Source: GWA2-44-9 sp964429675 (lineage in GTDB: Bacteria; Patescibacteriota; Minisyncoccia; 2-02-FULL-40-12; GWA2-44-9). From it: 7,497 nt of DNA. Both the position numbers and the translations under genes were made by a program. Below the pieces are notes generated by a model that worked only from the letters and a program-made list of their open reading frames with translations, searched no databases and was not told where the DNA came from. Location of the stretch: the NCBI GenBank assembly GCA_964429675.1, contig CAYSDF010000039.1, positions 1 to 7,497 on the forward strand. Direction: 5' to 3'. How positions within the stretch are numbered: position 1 is the first letter of the stretch; the number at the start of each line of letters is the position of its first letter. Shown here piece by piece: positions 6,600-7,497 of this stretch.

Positions 6600-6627
6600 A
6601 TTATACTACTTAAAGCGGTGCTTTCAA
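6600..6627 (-). promoter_or_regulatory. Promoter of the cyoABCDE operon
   Basis: On the minus strand TTGAAA (6627-6622) is followed by a 16-base spacer and a perfect TATAAT (6605-6600). Transcription would start near 6593, leaving a leader of only about 15 bases with no Shine-Dalgarno sequence before the cyoA ATG at 6578. No other candidate lies between this site and the gene, and the tight gene spacing makes it the likely promoter for all five genes. Confidence 0.75.
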
Positions 6628-6654
6628 CAGAGAGCCGGTAAAATCGTTAAACAT

Positions 6655-6667
6655 TATCAACTTGATA
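6655..6667. repeat. 13-base inverted repeat between divergent promoters
   Basis: TATCAA-C-TTGATA is a perfect inverted repeat around a single central base. Its right half is the -35 box proposed for the thymidine kinase promoter. It sits about 28 bases upstream of the cyo -35 box. It could be an operator shared by the two promoters, or the match may simply follow from the -35 sequence. I do not recognise it as the site of a named regulator. Confidence 0.4.
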
Positions 6668-6689
6668 CGCCCAGAGATAGTGCTACACT
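6662..6689 (+). promoter_or_regulatory. Extended -10 promoter for the thymidine kinase transcript
   Basis: TTGATA (6662-6667), a 16-base spacer and TACACT (6684-6689) form a sigma-70-like promoter. TG at 6681-6682 makes an extended -10. The predicted start near 6696 gives a leader of about 135 bases that contains the three-way junction at 6732-6785. It is back to back with the cyo promoter, with 34 bases between the two -35 boxes. Confidence 0.55.
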
Positions 6690-6731
6690 GGCTGAGGTAC
6701 TTTTCAAAAAGTCCCGGGACCTATCATCTCA

Positions 6732-6785
6732 TTAGAGAACGCCGTCCCAAAGCGGCTTCGATTGCTTATGGCAATCTTTCTCTAA
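6732..6785 (+). ncRNA. Structured leader RNA: three-way junction upstream of tdk
   Basis: Three perfect helices nest into a compact junction. P1 is 8 bp (TTAGAGAA 6732-6739 with TTCTCTAA 6778-6785). P2 is GCCG/CGGC (6741-6744 with 6753-6756), extendable by one U-G pair to a CCCAAA loop. P3 is 6 bp (GATTGC 6760-6765 with GCAATC 6771-6776) with loop TTATG. The joining strands are 1, 3 and 1 bases. TCTC at 6727-6730 could pair instead with GAGA at 6735-6738 and break P1, so two states are possible. Downstream, CCTCCC (6795-6800) could mask the GGGG (6824-6827) just before the start codon. I do not recognise a known riboswitch consensus. A cis-regulatory role for tdk is inferred from position only. 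Confidence 0.5.
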
Positions 6786-6832
6786 CGGGGTAAACCTCCC
6801 AGCTTAGGTTCAGGGCACAAAACGGGGCAATC

Positions 6833-7426
6833 ATGGCAAGGTTAGAGATTATCACAGGACCCATGTTTTCGGGTAAAAGCGAAGAAACAGTTAAAAGACT
6901 CAAGAGGGCGGGTTATAAAAAGAAGCGAATACTGGTATTAAAACCTGCCGAAGATACCAGAACAACTCGAGAGACATTTCAAATGATAACGAGCGATAAA
7001 TATCTATCGAGCTACAAAGAACTAAAGACCCAGACGATTGATAGTTTTGGCGATTTGAAATCTGCACTAGAATCTCATAATCCTACAGTATTAGTTATCG
7101 AAGAAGCTCAATTTTTAGGCCTCTGGCTCGTAGACGCAGTTAAAGAATTGCTTGACAGTAATGATGATAATGATGATTTTGTTATCATAGTTTCCGGTCT
7201 TTATAAAGACTACCTTAAAAATCCTTTCGGACCTATTCCGGAATTAATACTTAAGACTGAGCCTGACGAGATAACTATTTTAAGTGCCGTATGTCATAAG
7301 TGCGAGAAAAGACCTGCCCAATCTACATACAAGATAGGAGGTTCCCAAAATCTACAAAAAGAAATTGGGGATAAGGAAATTTATCAAGCTCGTTGTAGAT
7401 TTTGCCACAAGCTACCCCCAGAATAA
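6833..7426 (+). CDS. tdk: Thymidine kinase (type II, TK1-like)
   Basis: This cytoplasmic enzyme phosphorylates thymidine to dTMP with ATP, a salvage step that suits a cell with limited nucleotide synthesis. It has 197 residues, a usual length. The P-loop is GPMFSGKS (9-16). DTR (41-43) follows the second strand. EEAQF (90-94) matches the DE-x-QF block, with Glu91 as the expected catalytic base. SGLYKDYLKNPFGP (121-134) corresponds to the family GLD-x-DF block, with Tyr124 in place of the usual Asp. Zinc ligands are Cys154 and Cys157 (CHKC) plus Cys188 and Cys191 (CRFCH). EIYQARC (182-188) is the lasso-side motif that binds thymidine. The start ATG at 6833 sits directly before LEIITGPMFSGK and has only a weak GGGG five bases upstream. 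It is transcribed away from cyoA, behind a structured leader. Confidence 0.94.
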   Translation: MARLEIITGPMFSGKSEETVKRLKRAGYKKKRILVLKPAEDTRTTRETFQMITSDKYLSSYKELKTQTIDSFGDLKSALESHNPTVLVIEEAQFLGLWLVDAVKELLDSNDDNDDFVIIVSGLYKDYLKNPFGPIPELILKTEPDEITILSAVCHKCEKRPAQSTYKIGGSQNLQKEIGDKEIYQARCRFCHKLPPE

Positions 7427-7462
7427 ACCAAAACCCCGCCATATAGCCCCCTAACTCAACAT

Positions 7463-7497
7463 AAATCTCTAGCGCGATGCTAGGGATTTTATTTTTA
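7463..7497 (+). terminator. Intrinsic terminator after tdk
   Basis: An 11-bp stem (7463-7473 with 7479-7489, including one T-G wobble) closes on the loop GCGAT and runs into TATTTTTA at the window end. It lies 36 bases after the tdk stop codon, so tdk appears to be a single-gene transcript. Confidence 0.85.

Noticed and set aside
6655..6667. FNR-type oxygen-sensing site next to the oxidase promoter
   Set aside because: FNR sites read TTGAT-N4-ATCAA; here the half-sites are in the reverse order (ATCAA-N-TTGAT) with one base between them.
6732..6785. Purine riboswitch or T-box leader
   Set aside because: The conserved junction and loop bases of the purine class and the conserved T-box sequence are not present.

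Overview
The window looks like part of a small bacterial genome from the Candidate Phyla Radiation (Patescibacteria), most likely a Parcubacteria-type lineage. The main reason is the C-terminal domain of the secreted protein at 388-1698. Its motifs GYKRLFLNP, FYGHLGG, SGYFRNCE, VTGEDTG and FCINNNEFNWY are ones I recall from secreted Parcubacteria proteins. That is memory, not a search. Weak or absent Shine-Dalgarno sites and tight gene packing fit but do not prove it. The standard bacterial code reads every gene through, so there is no sign of UGA recoding.

Layout from left to right: a complete tRNA-Asn(GUU) at 1-72; a 315-base gene-free stretch with several hairpins, a strong terminator and an extended -10 promoter; a secreted or cell-surface protein (388-1698) made of a signal peptide, an ice-binding-like DUF3494 adhesin domain, a Pro-Thr linker and the CPR-type C-terminal domain; a perfect 34-base palindromic terminator shared by two convergent transcripts; on the minus strand a complete five-gene cytochrome bo3-type quinol oxidase operon, cyoABCDE (6578 down to 1930); a divergent control region with back-to-back promoters; and on the plus strand a type II thymidine kinase (6833-7426) followed by an intrinsic terminator.

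The cyo genes form one tight transcription unit: two 8-base overlaps (cyoA/cyoB, cyoB/cyoC), a 2-base gap (cyoC/cyoD) and a 7-base gap (cyoD/cyoE). CyoB, A, C and D make the membrane oxidase that reduces O2 to water with electrons from quinol. CyoE makes the heme O that CyoB needs. CyoA has no CuA ligands and CyoB keeps the quinol-site residues, so this is a quinol oxidase and not a cytochrome c oxidase. CPR bacteria usually lack a full respiratory chain, so a complete bo3 oxidase suggests O2 scavenging or a minimal quinol-driven proton-pumping chain.

Two observations stand out. First, the lysine that defines the K proton pathway in this oxidase family (E. coli CyoB Lys362) is a glutamine here (Gln366), while the metal ligands, D-pathway residues and quinol-site residues I could compare are kept. 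Second, the predicted leader of the thymidine kinase mRNA folds into a compact three-way junction (6732-6785) that I cannot assign to a known riboswitch class.
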